A stretch of 64,000 bases of DNA from JADKAV01 sp963769435 (GTDB taxonomy: Bacteria; Actinomycetota; Actinomycetes; S36-B12; UBA10799). A program made the translations under genes and the position numbers. How positions within the stretch are numbered: position 1 is the stretch's first letter; each line of letters starts with the position of its first letter. Below the pieces are notes generated by a model. It was not told the DNA's origin, searched no databases, and saw only the letters and a list, made by a program, of their open reading frames with translations. Of the stretch, positions 19,213 to 26,988 are shown piece after piece. The stretch is taken from NCBI GenBank assembly GCA_963769435.1, contig CAVYLN010000002.1, positions 1,612,001 through 1,676,000 on the forward strand, in the 5' to 3' direction.

Positions 19213-19776
19213 ATGACGTCGTTCGAAGCCCTGGGGGCCGCACAAGACCCACCGACGGTGACCCGCCAGGGAGCATCCCTCGCCACGGGTATCGATGGCG
19301 TTCTGACCCGCACCCCCGTGACACACGTTGACCACCGCGGACGGCTGTTCGAGGTCTTCAACGGACACGATCGGGAGTTCTGGACCGACCCCATCGTCCA
19401 CAGCTACGTGTTCACGATCCGCCCCAACACGCTCAAGGGTTGGGGGGTCCATGAACATAAGTCCGACCGCTACTGCCTCATCCATGGGGAGACCATGACG
19501 GTGCTCTACGACGCCCGGCCCGAGTCACCGACCCACGGGCTCGTCCAAGAGGTACCACTGTCCCCGCAGGGCACGCGGATGCTCCTCATCCCTGCCGGTG
19601 TCTGGCATCTGAGCGTGAACGTCGCGCCTCACGAGACGTTGCTGATCAACTTCCCCACTCGGCCCTACGACTACGAGTCCCCGGACCGGCTCACGCTGCC
19701 CTGGGACACCGACAAGATACCGGTGGACACCCGCCGCTACTTCCCCCGACAGATGCCGGGCGCCGGTGGAGGCTGA
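19213..19776 (+). CDS. RmlC-like cupin, dTDP-sugar epimerase family
   Basis: The 187-residue protein is a cupin related to dTDP-4-dehydrorhamnose 3,5-epimerase: THVDHRGRLFEVFNGHDREF, TLKGWGVHEHKSDRYCLIHG, VLYDARPESPTHG and IPAGVWHLSVNVAPHETLLI. It differs from the rmlC at 17078 and has a GWGVHEHK segment where RmlC has RGIHF, so it may be an isomerase for a different sugar or a non-catalytic binding protein. The ATG at 19213 starts 57 bases after the GtrA gene; its end overlaps the next GT start by 11 bases. Confidence 0.75.
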   Translation: MTSFEALGAAQDPPTVTRQGASLATGIDGVLTRTPVTHVDHRGRLFEVFNGHDREFWTDPIVHSYVFTIRPNTLKGWGVHEHKSDRYCLIHGETMTVLYDARPESPTHGLVQEVPLSPQGTRMLLIPAGVWHLSVNVAPHETLLINFPTRPYDYESPDRLTLPWDTDKIPVDTRRYFPRQMPGAGGG

Positions 19777-20887
19777 GACGGCGGCAGTCGTCGTCACGTT
19801 GCGCGACAGCCCGCGACTGCAGCGCACCCTCGCCGGTCTGCGCGAGGATCTGCGGGGCAAGGACGCGATCATCGTCTGCGTTCTCAACGATCCCGGCCGG
19901 ATCGGGACCGTGGTCAGGGACGGCGTCCACTACGTCGGCGCCGGGATGAACCTGGGCTGGGCCGCAGGCGTCCACGCCGGCCTGTCGGGTATCGACAGCG
20001 AGTACGTCTGGTGCATTCAGGACGACCTGGTGGTGAATCCGGGTGCCCACACCGTGCTGCGTGCCGCCCTGCGATCGGACCCGGGCCTCGGCTCGGTGCG
20101 TCCGCTGCCGGTGGGTGCCGACGGGCTGGTGCCCACGGCAGGGATGACGTCGACAGTCGACGATGACGGCGAGTTCAGTTCTCCGGTGCCGGCGCGCCCG
20201 ACACCCCCCGCGGAGGTCGGCGCCGAGGAGGGTTCCTTCCTGCCCAGCAGCGCCCAGTTCGTGCGCCGATCCGCGTGGGACGCAGTCGGAGGGTTCGACC
20301 CTTGGTTCTATCCGTGGGGATACATCGACGTCGACTTCGGGCGGTCGCTGCGACAGGCCGGTTGGCGTTTCCGCACGGTCCGGGAGGCTCACATCCTTCA
20401 TGACGTGGGCGGGTCGACGAACCAGCCCTTCCGGGCGCTGATGTCCGAGCGGCAGGCCAGCCTGTACGCAGCCAAGTGGTCCGCCGGACAGCAGCAGTCG
20501 ACTGTGGTCGACGCGCTGATCGTCGAGAAGGCCAGGGAGGGCAGGGGCCGACCGCGCGAGGTCGGCCTGGAGACCCTGCAACACACTGCAGGCGTGTGTG
20601 CCGCCGATCTGGTGCTGTTCCTTGGGCGTCGCCTGCCGCAGGCGTACGCGGCCCAGCGCGCGCCCCTGGAGAGCCTTCTTGTGGACGCCCGGTTCGAACG
20701 CGATGCCGCTCTGGCCGATCTGGAGTTCGTCTCCGACCAGTTCCGGACCGCCGCGGACCAGCGGGACCGGGCGGCGGAGCAACGGGATCGGGGCGACCGC
20801 GAACTCGCCGATGTGCTCAACAGTCGCGCGTGGCATCTTGTCGGCCGGTACCGGCGGCTGCGCGATCGCATTTTGGGAACTCCATGA
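19766..20887 (+). CDS. Family 2 glycosyltransferase with C-terminal coiled coil
   Basis: The 373-residue enzyme carries a GT-A domain with MNLGWAAGVHAGLSGI, the metal site VWCIQDDLVVNPGAHTVL, SAQFVRRSAWDAVGGFDPWF and YIDVDFGRSLRQAGW, placing it in the GT2 group that includes galactofuranosyl- and rhamnosyltransferases. Residues from about 300 form a coiled coil (TAADQRDRAAEQRDRGDREL) and end in a basic tail, NSRAWHLVGRYRRLRDRIL. It begins with a GTG inside the preceding cupin gene. It is the last intact gene of the polysaccharide locus. Confidence 0.85.
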   Translation: MEAETAAVVVTLRDSPRLQRTLAGLREDLRGKDAIIVCVLNDPGRIGTVVRDGVHYVGAGMNLGWAAGVHAGLSGIDSEYVWCIQDDLVVNPGAHTVLRAALRSDPGLGSVRPLPVGADGLVPTAGMTSTVDDDGEFSSPVPARPTPPAEVGAEEGSFLPSSAQFVRRSAWDAVGGFDPWFYPWGYIDVDFGRSLRQAGWRFRTVREAHILHDVGGSTNQPFRALMSERQASLYAAKWSAGQQQSTVVDALIVEKAREGRGRPREVGLETLQHTAGVCAADLVLFLGRRLPQAYAAQRAPLESLLVDARFERDAALADLEFVSDQFRTAADQRDRAAEQRDRGDRELADVLNSRAWHLVGRYRRLRDRILGTP

Positions 20888-20909
20888 GGCGGGTTGCTGA
20901 GTGCGCCCG

Positions 20910-21325
20910 CTAAACCCGGTAGACGCGGCAGGACCCCTTTGACGAGGCCCAGCACCCCCTGCTTGACCGTCGATCGACGATGGCTGCGGCCGGAAACACG
21001 CAGTTCGTCTCGATGGGCCAGGAAACAGTCGTGGGCCTCGCAGAACATGTCGGCGTTGCTGTAGCGGGCCGACCATTCCAGATCGCGCTGGGCGGCGCTG
21101 GTGTCGAACCACAACTCGTGGGCGCACATCAGCCAGTGGTACTCCCCGAATGGTGCCAGACCGGTCTTCGACGCCACCTTCATCGCCGGCGCAGCGAGTC
21201 TGCTGGAGACCGAGCGCACCCGGGAGCCGGTCGCGGCGCGGTCGCACAGGGCCTGCAGGGTCTCACGCATGGTGTCGAACTGCTGGGCGCCGATGTTGCA
21301 CCGAGCCGCAGGACCGACGGCAGAT
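20910..21325 (-). pseudogene. C-terminal remnant of an NAD-dependent epimerase/dehydratase
   Basis: On the minus strand about 130 codons match the C-terminal third of an extended SDR epimerase: AVGPAARCNIGAQQFDTMRE, FGEYHWLMCAHELWFDTSAA and DLEWSARYSNADMFCEAHDC followed by FLAHRDEL, then KQGVLGLVKG. The frame is closed upstream by a TGA near 21325, and no Rossmann domain (GxxGxxG) is found before fhaA starts at 21662, so about two thirds of the gene is missing. A stop at 20910 appears only if the frame is shifted once; otherwise the frame runs on into antisense of the neighbouring gene. It is probably a decayed end of the sugar locus. Confidence 0.65.
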
Positions 21326-21426
21326 CATCCAAGCGGGCGGGCACGTCATCGGTGACCATCCCCGCCAGCCAGTCCGAGCACAGTGCTCGGGTGACCTCGA
21401 GATGGACGGTCCGAGGCCTGGTTCAA

Positions 21427-21483
21427 CCCCAATCCGACCTCGCCGACCTCCGGACCACCCCGTCGGGATCGGCCGGATTGGGG
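21427..21483. repeat. 57-base imperfect palindrome at the border of the polysaccharide locus
   Basis: Ten-base perfect arms CCCCAATCCG (21427-21436) and CGGATTGGGG (21474-21483) enclose an inner pair, GCCGA and TCGGC, so the RNA or DNA could fold into a two-stage hairpin. It lies between the epimerase remnant and fhaA. It has no U-tract, so it is not a typical terminator. No tRNA features (anticodon or T arm) were found. The remaining 178 bases to fhaA contain no gene I can support. Confidence 0.6.
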
Positions 21484-21661
21484 TGTCCATCACCCGTGCA
21501 ACTCGCCCGCCTGTGCAGGATCGCCCCCATATGTGAACGGAATCCTGCTCAAGTCGCCGGAAGGTGACACCGCGCGATCTCCATCTCGCTCGCCGGAGCG
21601 GCCCCGCGCCGTTGGGCCCCCCGGATCCGCCCACCGACTACGCTGAATGCGGAGGTGCACC

Positions 21662-22346
21662 GTGGGATTGTTGGATCGGTTCGAGCAGCGGGTCGACCGT
21701 GCGGTCAATGGCGCCTTCGCGAAGGCCTTCAAGTCCGAGCTGCAGCCGGTGGAGATCGCCGCCTCGCTGCAGAACGAGATGGACTCGCGGGCGGCGGTGG
21801 TGTCCCGTGCGCGCACCGTTGTGCCCAACGTCTACACGGTGCGGGTCAGCACCGGAGGACTACGAGCGGCTCAGCGTGTACGACGAGACCCTGGTCGGCG
21901 AGTTCGCCGTGATGATCCGCGACTACGCCCAGCAGCAGCAGTACTCGTTCCTGGGCAGTGTCACCGTCAGCATGCAGCCTGCGGAGGATCGCCCGCAGGG
22001 CACGGTGGAGATCGTCAGCGAGGCCCGCGTGGACCACGATGTCGCTCCCGCATCGGGGCCACCGGCCGGTTCGGCACCCCGGCTCGAGAGCACCAAGGGC
22101 ACCTACCAACTGAACCGGGCCGTGACCCGAATCGGGCGCGGGATGGACGCGGACATCCGCATCGACGATCCCGGGGTATCCCGCCACCACGCCGAGGTGC
22201 GAGTCGGTTCGGACGTGATCCTGCGCGATCTGGGGTCCACGAACGGGACCTACATCAACGGCACCCTGGTCGCCGAGCAGCCGCTTCGTGACGGTGCGGT
22301 GATCACGATCGGGTCCACGAACCTGACCTTCCGGAGCGCGCCATGA
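21662..22346 (+). CDS. fhaA: FHA-domain protein FhaA (one frameshift)
   Basis: The N-terminal DUF3662-type domain (LLDRFEQRVDRAVNGAFAKA, FKSELQPVEIAASLQNEMDS) reads from the GTG at 21662, preceded by GGAGGTG. The frame shifts by one base at about 21854 (ACC|g|GAG) and continues with DYERLSVYDETLVGEFAV and a C-terminal FHA domain (about 150-225): RIGRGMDADIRIDDPGVSRH, then GSTNGTYINGT. The corrected length is 227 residues, shorter than mycobacterial FhaA. FHA domains bind phosphothreonine. In M. tuberculosis FhaA binds the PknB-phosphorylated pseudokinase domain of MurJ. It is the first gene of the pstP-rodA-pbpA-pknB operon. Confidence 0.9.
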
Positions 22347-22813
22347 GCGAACTGGTGCTCACGCTGCTGCGATGGGGAATCCTCATCGCGTTGTGGATGT
22401 TCGTGATGTTCGCTCTCGGGGCTCTGCGGCGCGATCTCGAGGCGCCCCCGGAGGGTTCGGCGGCACTGCCGAGGCCGCGCACCGAGCCCGCCCCGAAGCG
22501 CCAGCCGCGGGTGTCCCGCAAGCGTGCGAACAACCTGGTCGTCACCAGCGGACCCCTGTCCGGCACGGTGATCCCGCTGGGAAGCGCGCCGATCACGATC
22601 GGCAGGGCCCCGGACTCGACCCTGGTCGTGGACGACGAGTACGCCTCGGCCCGCCACGCTCGCTTGTTCCAGCACGATGGACAGTGGGTGGCTGAGGACC
22701 TCGGGTCCACCAACGGTACGTGGATCGGCAAGACCCGGCTCACGGCTCCGACCGTGTTGCAGATGGGTCAGTCGCTACGGGTGGGACAGACCGTCATCGA
22801 GTTGCGGAAGTAG
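22343..22813 (+). CDS. fhaB: FHA-domain protein FhaB (FipA type)
   Basis: The 156-residue protein has an N-terminal transmembrane helix (WGILIALWMFVMFALGALRR) and a C-terminal FHA domain with the diagnostic IGRAPDSTLVVDDEYASARH and GSTNGTWIGKTRL segments. The ATG at 22343 overlaps the fhaA stop (ATGA). In mycobacteria the homologue is a PknA/PknB substrate that links growth signalling to division. Here it is anchored on the cytoplasmic side, next to PstP. Confidence 0.92.
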   Translation: MSELVLTLLRWGILIALWMFVMFALGALRRDLEAPPEGSAALPRPRTEPAPKRQPRVSRKRANNLVVTSGPLSGTVIPLGSAPITIGRAPDSTLVVDDEYASARHARLFQHDGQWVAEDLGSTNGTWIGKTRLTAPTVLQMGQSLRVGQTVIELRK

Positions 22814-22815
22814 CC

Positions 22816-24054
22816 ATGCCCCTGGTCTTCCGCTACGCGGCGCGCAGCGACGTCGGACTCGTGCGCCAGGGCAACGAGGACTCCGGCTACGCCAGCGACA
22901 ACCTGCTGATCGTCGCCGACGGGATGGGCGGCCACGTCGCTGGCGAGCTCGCGAGCGCAACCGTGACTGCGATCCTGGCAGGATTGCCCATCGCGGACAG
23001 CGAAGATGTGCTCACCCAACTCGCCGACGCGGTCGATGAGGCGCAGTTGGAGATGCGGCACATCATCGCCGAGCGCCCCGACTTCCAGGGCATGGGGACG
23101 ACCGTCACGGTGGTCTGCTGGCAGGGGGACCGCGCCTCCATCGCACATGTGGGTGACTCCCGGGCGTACATGCTCCGCAACGGCGAACTGCTACGGCTGA
23201 CCAAGGACCACACCTACGTTCAGACGCTCGTCGACGCCGGGCAGATCACCGAGGAGCAAGCCCACACACACCGTCGACGCAACCTGCTGATCCGCGCGAT
23301 CGACGGGGTGAACACCGTGGAACCGGATCTGAGCATCCGTGAGGTGCACGCCGGTGACCGCATACTGCTGTGCAGCGACGGACTGTCCGGGGTGGTGCCC
23401 GACGACGAGATTCGCGATCTGCTGTCCGACATCGACCCCCCGGGTGCGGTCACCGCCCTGGTCGAGGCCGCCATCGAGCGTGGCGCTCCGGACAATGTGA
23501 CCTGCGTGGTCGCGGATGTGGCCCACGTGGACGAGCCGCCCGTCGGGAACCGGCCGGTGGTGGTGGGGGCGGCCGCCGAACCGCGCACGAGGTCTCAGTT
23601 GCCCAGTGTCGACTTCCCGCAGGACAGCCAGTTGGAACTCGGCAACGCCGACGTGCGGGAATCCACCACGTCCGGGACGCCGGCTCCGCGTCGCCGGCGA
23701 CGTTGGATGGCGGCTGTCGTCGCCGCGGTCCTGGTCCTGGGGTTGATGGGCGGGGCCTGGTGGTGGGTGTCGAGTCAGTACTACGTCGGAAGCCGCGACG
23801 GGTACGTCACGGTCTACCAGGGAATCCCGCAGAACGTCGGGACGTTCGAGTTGTCATCGGTCGTGGAGACAACCGATATCCCGACAGTGCAACTGCCCGT
23901 CTACGCCCAGGAACTGGTCACTGCCACCATCGCCGCGGAGAGCCGCCGGGACGCCGAGCGCATCGTGGCCATCCTCGACGAGCAGGCGGCGACCTGCCGC
24001 ACGAAGCCGAAGACCGAGGGCTGCCCGGGGGTCACGGACGGAATCGTCCAGTGA
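22816..24054 (+). CDS. pstP: PP2C-family Ser/Thr protein phosphatase PstP
   Basis: The 412-residue protein removes phosphates from PknB and its targets. The catalytic PP2C domain (1-235) has the metal-binding motifs VRQGNEDSGYAS, VADGMGGHVAGELAS, LLCSDGLSGVV and RGAPDNVTCVVADV. A linker, a transmembrane helix (about 300-322, WMAAVVAAVLVLGLMGGAWW) and a C-terminal extracytoplasmic domain of about 90 residues follow. The ATG at 22816 sits two bases after the fhaB stop; an upstream in-frame start at 22720 would overlap fhaB and is not preferred. Confidence 0.95.
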   Translation: MPLVFRYAARSDVGLVRQGNEDSGYASDNLLIVADGMGGHVAGELASATVTAILAGLPIADSEDVLTQLADAVDEAQLEMRHIIAERPDFQGMGTTVTVVCWQGDRASIAHVGDSRAYMLRNGELLRLTKDHTYVQTLVDAGQITEEQAHTHRRRNLLIRAIDGVNTVEPDLSIREVHAGDRILLCSDGLSGVVPDDEIRDLLSDIDPPGAVTALVEAAIERGAPDNVTCVVADVAHVDEPPVGNRPVVVGAAAEPRTRSQLPSVDFPQDSQLELGNADVRESTTSGTPAPRRRRRWMAAVVAAVLVLGLMGGAWWWVSSQYYVGSRDGYVTVYQGIPQNVGTFELSSVVETTDIPTVQLPVYAQELVTATIAAESRRDAERIVAILDEQAATCRTKPKTEGCPGVTDGIVQ

Positions 24055-24142
24055 CGCCGGATCCGCGCCGGAAGGCACTCCACGCAGGCCTCCGCGTGCC
24101 CACTGCCGCCACGTCCGATGTGACGACACGGTGGGGCCGCGC

Positions 24143-25524
24143 ATGAAACGCTCCCCGCGACGCATAGAACTGGGGCTGCTGCTGCTCGCCTGGGCGATCG
24201 GCAGCGTCTGCTACGCCACCGTGGACCTGGCGACTCTCGGCACGCTGCCGGTCAACTACGTCGGCGTGCTGGTGGGCAGCGCCCTCGTGCTCCTCGCCGG
24301 ACACTTCGTCATCCGTCGCCTCGCTCCGCACGCAGATCCGGTCATCTACCCCGTGGCAGCGATGATCAACCTGCTGGGCCTGGTCATGATCCACCGTCTC
24401 GACGTTGCCGACCAGCTGCGAGCCGAGGCGACGGACCGGAAGATTCCGAGCGCCGACGCGGTGGCCCAGGCGACCTGGGTTCTGGTGGCCCTGGCTCTGT
24501 TCACACTGATCCTGTTCTTCGTCACCGATCACCGGAAGCTGCAGCGGTACACCTTCACCAGCTTGGTGGTGGGCGTGATCCTGCTGCTGCTGCCCACTGC
24601 TGCCGATCGTGGGGACCAGCATCAACGGCGCTCGCCTGTGGATCCGTCTCGGTCCGCTGTCGTTCCAGCCCTCCGAGTTGGCGAAGATCGCGCTGACGAT
24701 CTTCTTCGCCGGATACCTGGTGCGCAAACGCGAGGCGCTGGCCACGGTGCGCAGGCGCTTCCTCGGGCTCGGGATTCCGCGCGGCCGCGACTTCGGGCCC
24801 CTCGTGGTGGCCTGGCTGGTCGCGCTGGGTGTGCTCGCATTCGAACGGGACCTGGGAACTGCGTTGATGTTCTTCGGGGTCTTCGTCATCCTGCTCTACG
24901 TCGCGACCCAGCGCAGGAGTTGGCTGATCATCGGGGCGGCGCTGTTCGGGCTGGCCGCGGTCCTGGGATACATGGCCTTCGGGCACGTGCGTCAGCGCGT
25001 ACAGATCTGGCTGGACCCCTGGGCGTACGCCAACGACGAGGGCTACCAACTCGTGCAGGCGCTGTTCGGGCTGGCCAGCGGCGGGCTGTTCGGGACCGGA
25101 CTGGGCGAGGGCTACCCGCAGTTCATCCCGTTCGCCAAGACCGACTTCATCTCCGCCGCGATCGGCGAGGAGTTGGGACTCGCGGGGATGCTCGCGATCC
25201 TCGTGATGTTCGCCATCCTGGTGGAGCGCGGCCTGCGGATCGGGCTGGCCTGTCGGGACCCCTTCGGCACGTTGTTGGCAGTGGGGCTGTCGAGTGTCTT
25301 CGCGCTGCAGGTGTTCGTGACCATCGGCGGCGTGACCCGTCTGATCCCACTGACCGGGCTGACGACACCGTTCCTGTCCTACGGCGGTTCCGCGCTGGTC
25401 TGCAACTGGATGATGATCGCCCTGCTGCTGCGCATCAGTGACCGCACACAGACGGCCGTCCATGATCGCGCAGAGCGCCGACGAGGCACTCACCCAGATG
25501 ATCCGAGTGGGGATCGACCGATGA
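24143..25524 (+). CDS. rodA: SEDS peptidoglycan polymerase RodA (two frameshifts)
   Basis: RodA polymerises lipid II during elongation, paired with the transpeptidase PbpA. Frame 2 covers the first helices (IELGLLLLAWAIGSVCYATV to VVGVILLLLP). Frame 3 then gives GTSINGARLWIRLGPLSFQP, GVLAFERDLGTALMFFGVF and LTTPFLSYGGSALVCNWMMI. A further single-base shift at 25443 gives AHRRPSMIAQSADEALTQMI and a TGA overlapping the pbpA ATG. Extra bases at about 24596 and 25443 restore 459 residues. The conserved catalytic segment with FERDLG is intact. The start ATG at 24143 follows GGTGGGG. Confidence 0.9.
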
Positions 25525-26966
25525 TCCGCGCGATACGCAGACTGGGTTGGGTCTTCGGGATCCTGGTGATCGCGCTGGCCGTGAATCTGACCTTCCAGCA
25601 GTTCCTCCTGGCACCGTCGATCAACGCCGAGCCAGGCAACCAGCGGACGGTCCTCGCCGAGTACGAGCGTGAGCGCGGCCCGATCCTGGTGGGTACGAAA
25701 CCGGTCGCCCGCTCCGTGGCCACTCCCAAGCAGACGTTCAAGTTCCTGCGGACCTACCCCGACGGGGTGCTGTACGCACCTGCCACCGGCTTCTACTCCT
25801 CGCTGTACGGGTCCACCGGCCTCGAACGCCAGGAGAACGACATCCTGTCCGGGGATGACCCGCGACTGTTCGTCGACCGGATCGAACAGTTGATCGCCGG
25901 CCGGGTACCGGAGGGCGGCGCAGTCCAGACGACACTGCTCGCCGCAGCCCAGAAGGCTGCCGCATCGGGCATCGGCGACCAGGTGGGATCGGTGACCGCC
26001 ATCGATCCCAAGACCGGCGCGATCCTGGCTCTGGTCCAGTCACCCAGCTTCGACCCCAACGGACTGGCCACCCACGACGCCGCCGCCGCGCAGGACTACT
26101 ACGAGCAACTCGATGCGGATCCTGACAAGCCGCTGCTCAACCGTCCGCTCGTGCAGACGATCCCGCCCGGATCGACCTTCAAGTTGGTCACCGCCGCCGC
26201 CGCCCTCGATGACGGCTACGAGCCGGACTCCGTGCTGCCGGGACCCGCGTCGTACCCGCTTCCCGGGTCCAGCAAGTCGTTGGCCAACTGGTCGGGGGCT
26301 CCGTGCGGACCCAACGACAAGACGACTCTGGCCAACGCGCTGGCCATCTCCTGCAACAGCGCGTTCGCTTTCCTCGGAAACGACCTCGGGGCGGATGCCC
26401 TGCGATCCCAGGCTGAGAAGTTCGGCTTCGGATCCTCTTTCGACGTGCCGATGACCGCAGCCACCTCGAAGTTCCCGGAGGATCCGGACGACGCGCAGAC
26501 CGCCATGAGCGCGATCGGGCAGTTCGACGTGCAGGCGACCAGTCTGCAGATGGCCATGGTCACCGCGTCCATCGCGAACAAAGGGGTCACGATGAATCCC
26601 TACCTCGTCAACCAGATCCTGGCTCCTGACCTGACCGTGCTGTCCAACACGCAGCCGAAACCCTTCGAACGCGCCATGACCGACCAGAATGCCGCCAAAC
26701 TCATGGGCATGATGGTGCAGGTCGTGAACTCCGGAACCGGTTCGAACGCCCGCATCCCCGGCGTGAACGTCGCCGGCAAGACCGGTACCGCCGAGACCGG
26801 GGGCGGTCGGCCCAACATCGCCTGGTTCGTAGCCTCCGCACCCGCCGAGGACCCACAGGTCGCAGTTGCGGTCGCCGTGGAGAACGCCGGACAACCCGAG
26901 GTCAGTGGCAACGCCGTCGCCGCACCCATAGCACGCTCCGTGATAGAGGCGGTGCTCCAACGATGA
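25521..26966 (+). CDS. pbpA: Penicillin-binding protein PbpA (class B transpeptidase)
   Basis: The 481-residue transpeptidase has an N-terminal membrane anchor (WVFGILVIALAVNLTFQQFLL), a dimerisation-type domain, and the three active-site motifs: STFK at residues 218-221 (IPPGSTFKLVTAAA), SCN near 275 (LAISCNSAFAF) and KTG near 418 (VAGKTGTAETGGG). It cross-links peptidoglycan with RodA. Because of the rodA frame slip, rodA and pbpA appear as a single open frame; the ATG at 25521 overlapping the restored rodA stop argues for two proteins. It is followed 22 bases later by pknB. Confidence 0.93.
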   Translation: MIRAIRRLGWVFGILVIALAVNLTFQQFLLAPSINAEPGNQRTVLAEYERERGPILVGTKPVARSVATPKQTFKFLRTYPDGVLYAPATGFYSSLYGSTGLERQENDILSGDDPRLFVDRIEQLIAGRVPEGGAVQTTLLAAAQKAAASGIGDQVGSVTAIDPKTGAILALVQSPSFDPNGLATHDAAAAQDYYEQLDADPDKPLLNRPLVQTIPPGSTFKLVTAAAALDDGYEPDSVLPGPASYPLPGSSKSLANWSGAPCGPNDKTTLANALAISCNSAFAFLGNDLGADALRSQAEKFGFGSSFDVPMTAATSKFPEDPDDAQTAMSAIGQFDVQATSLQMAMVTASIANKGVTMNPYLVNQILAPDLTVLSNTQPKPFERAMTDQNAAKLMGMMVQVVNSGTGSNARIPGVNVAGKTGTAETGGGRPNIAWFVASAPAEDPQVAVAVAVENAGQPEVSGNAVAAPIARSVIEAVLQR

Positions 26967-26988
26967 GACCGGCAATCGGGAGGTTCGC

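Noticed and set aside
19691..21247. 518-codon minus-strand frame
   Set aside because: It is antisense to the cupin and GT2 genes. The epimerase remnant lies in a different minus-strand frame.
21427..21483. A tRNA gene upstream of fhaA, as in mycobacteria (tRNA-Leu)
   Set aside because: No anticodon arm or GTTC-type T loop is present; only a palindrome was found.
24609..26966. A RodA-PbpA fusion protein
   Set aside because: A one-base correction near 25443 restores the rodA stop overlapping the pbpA ATG.
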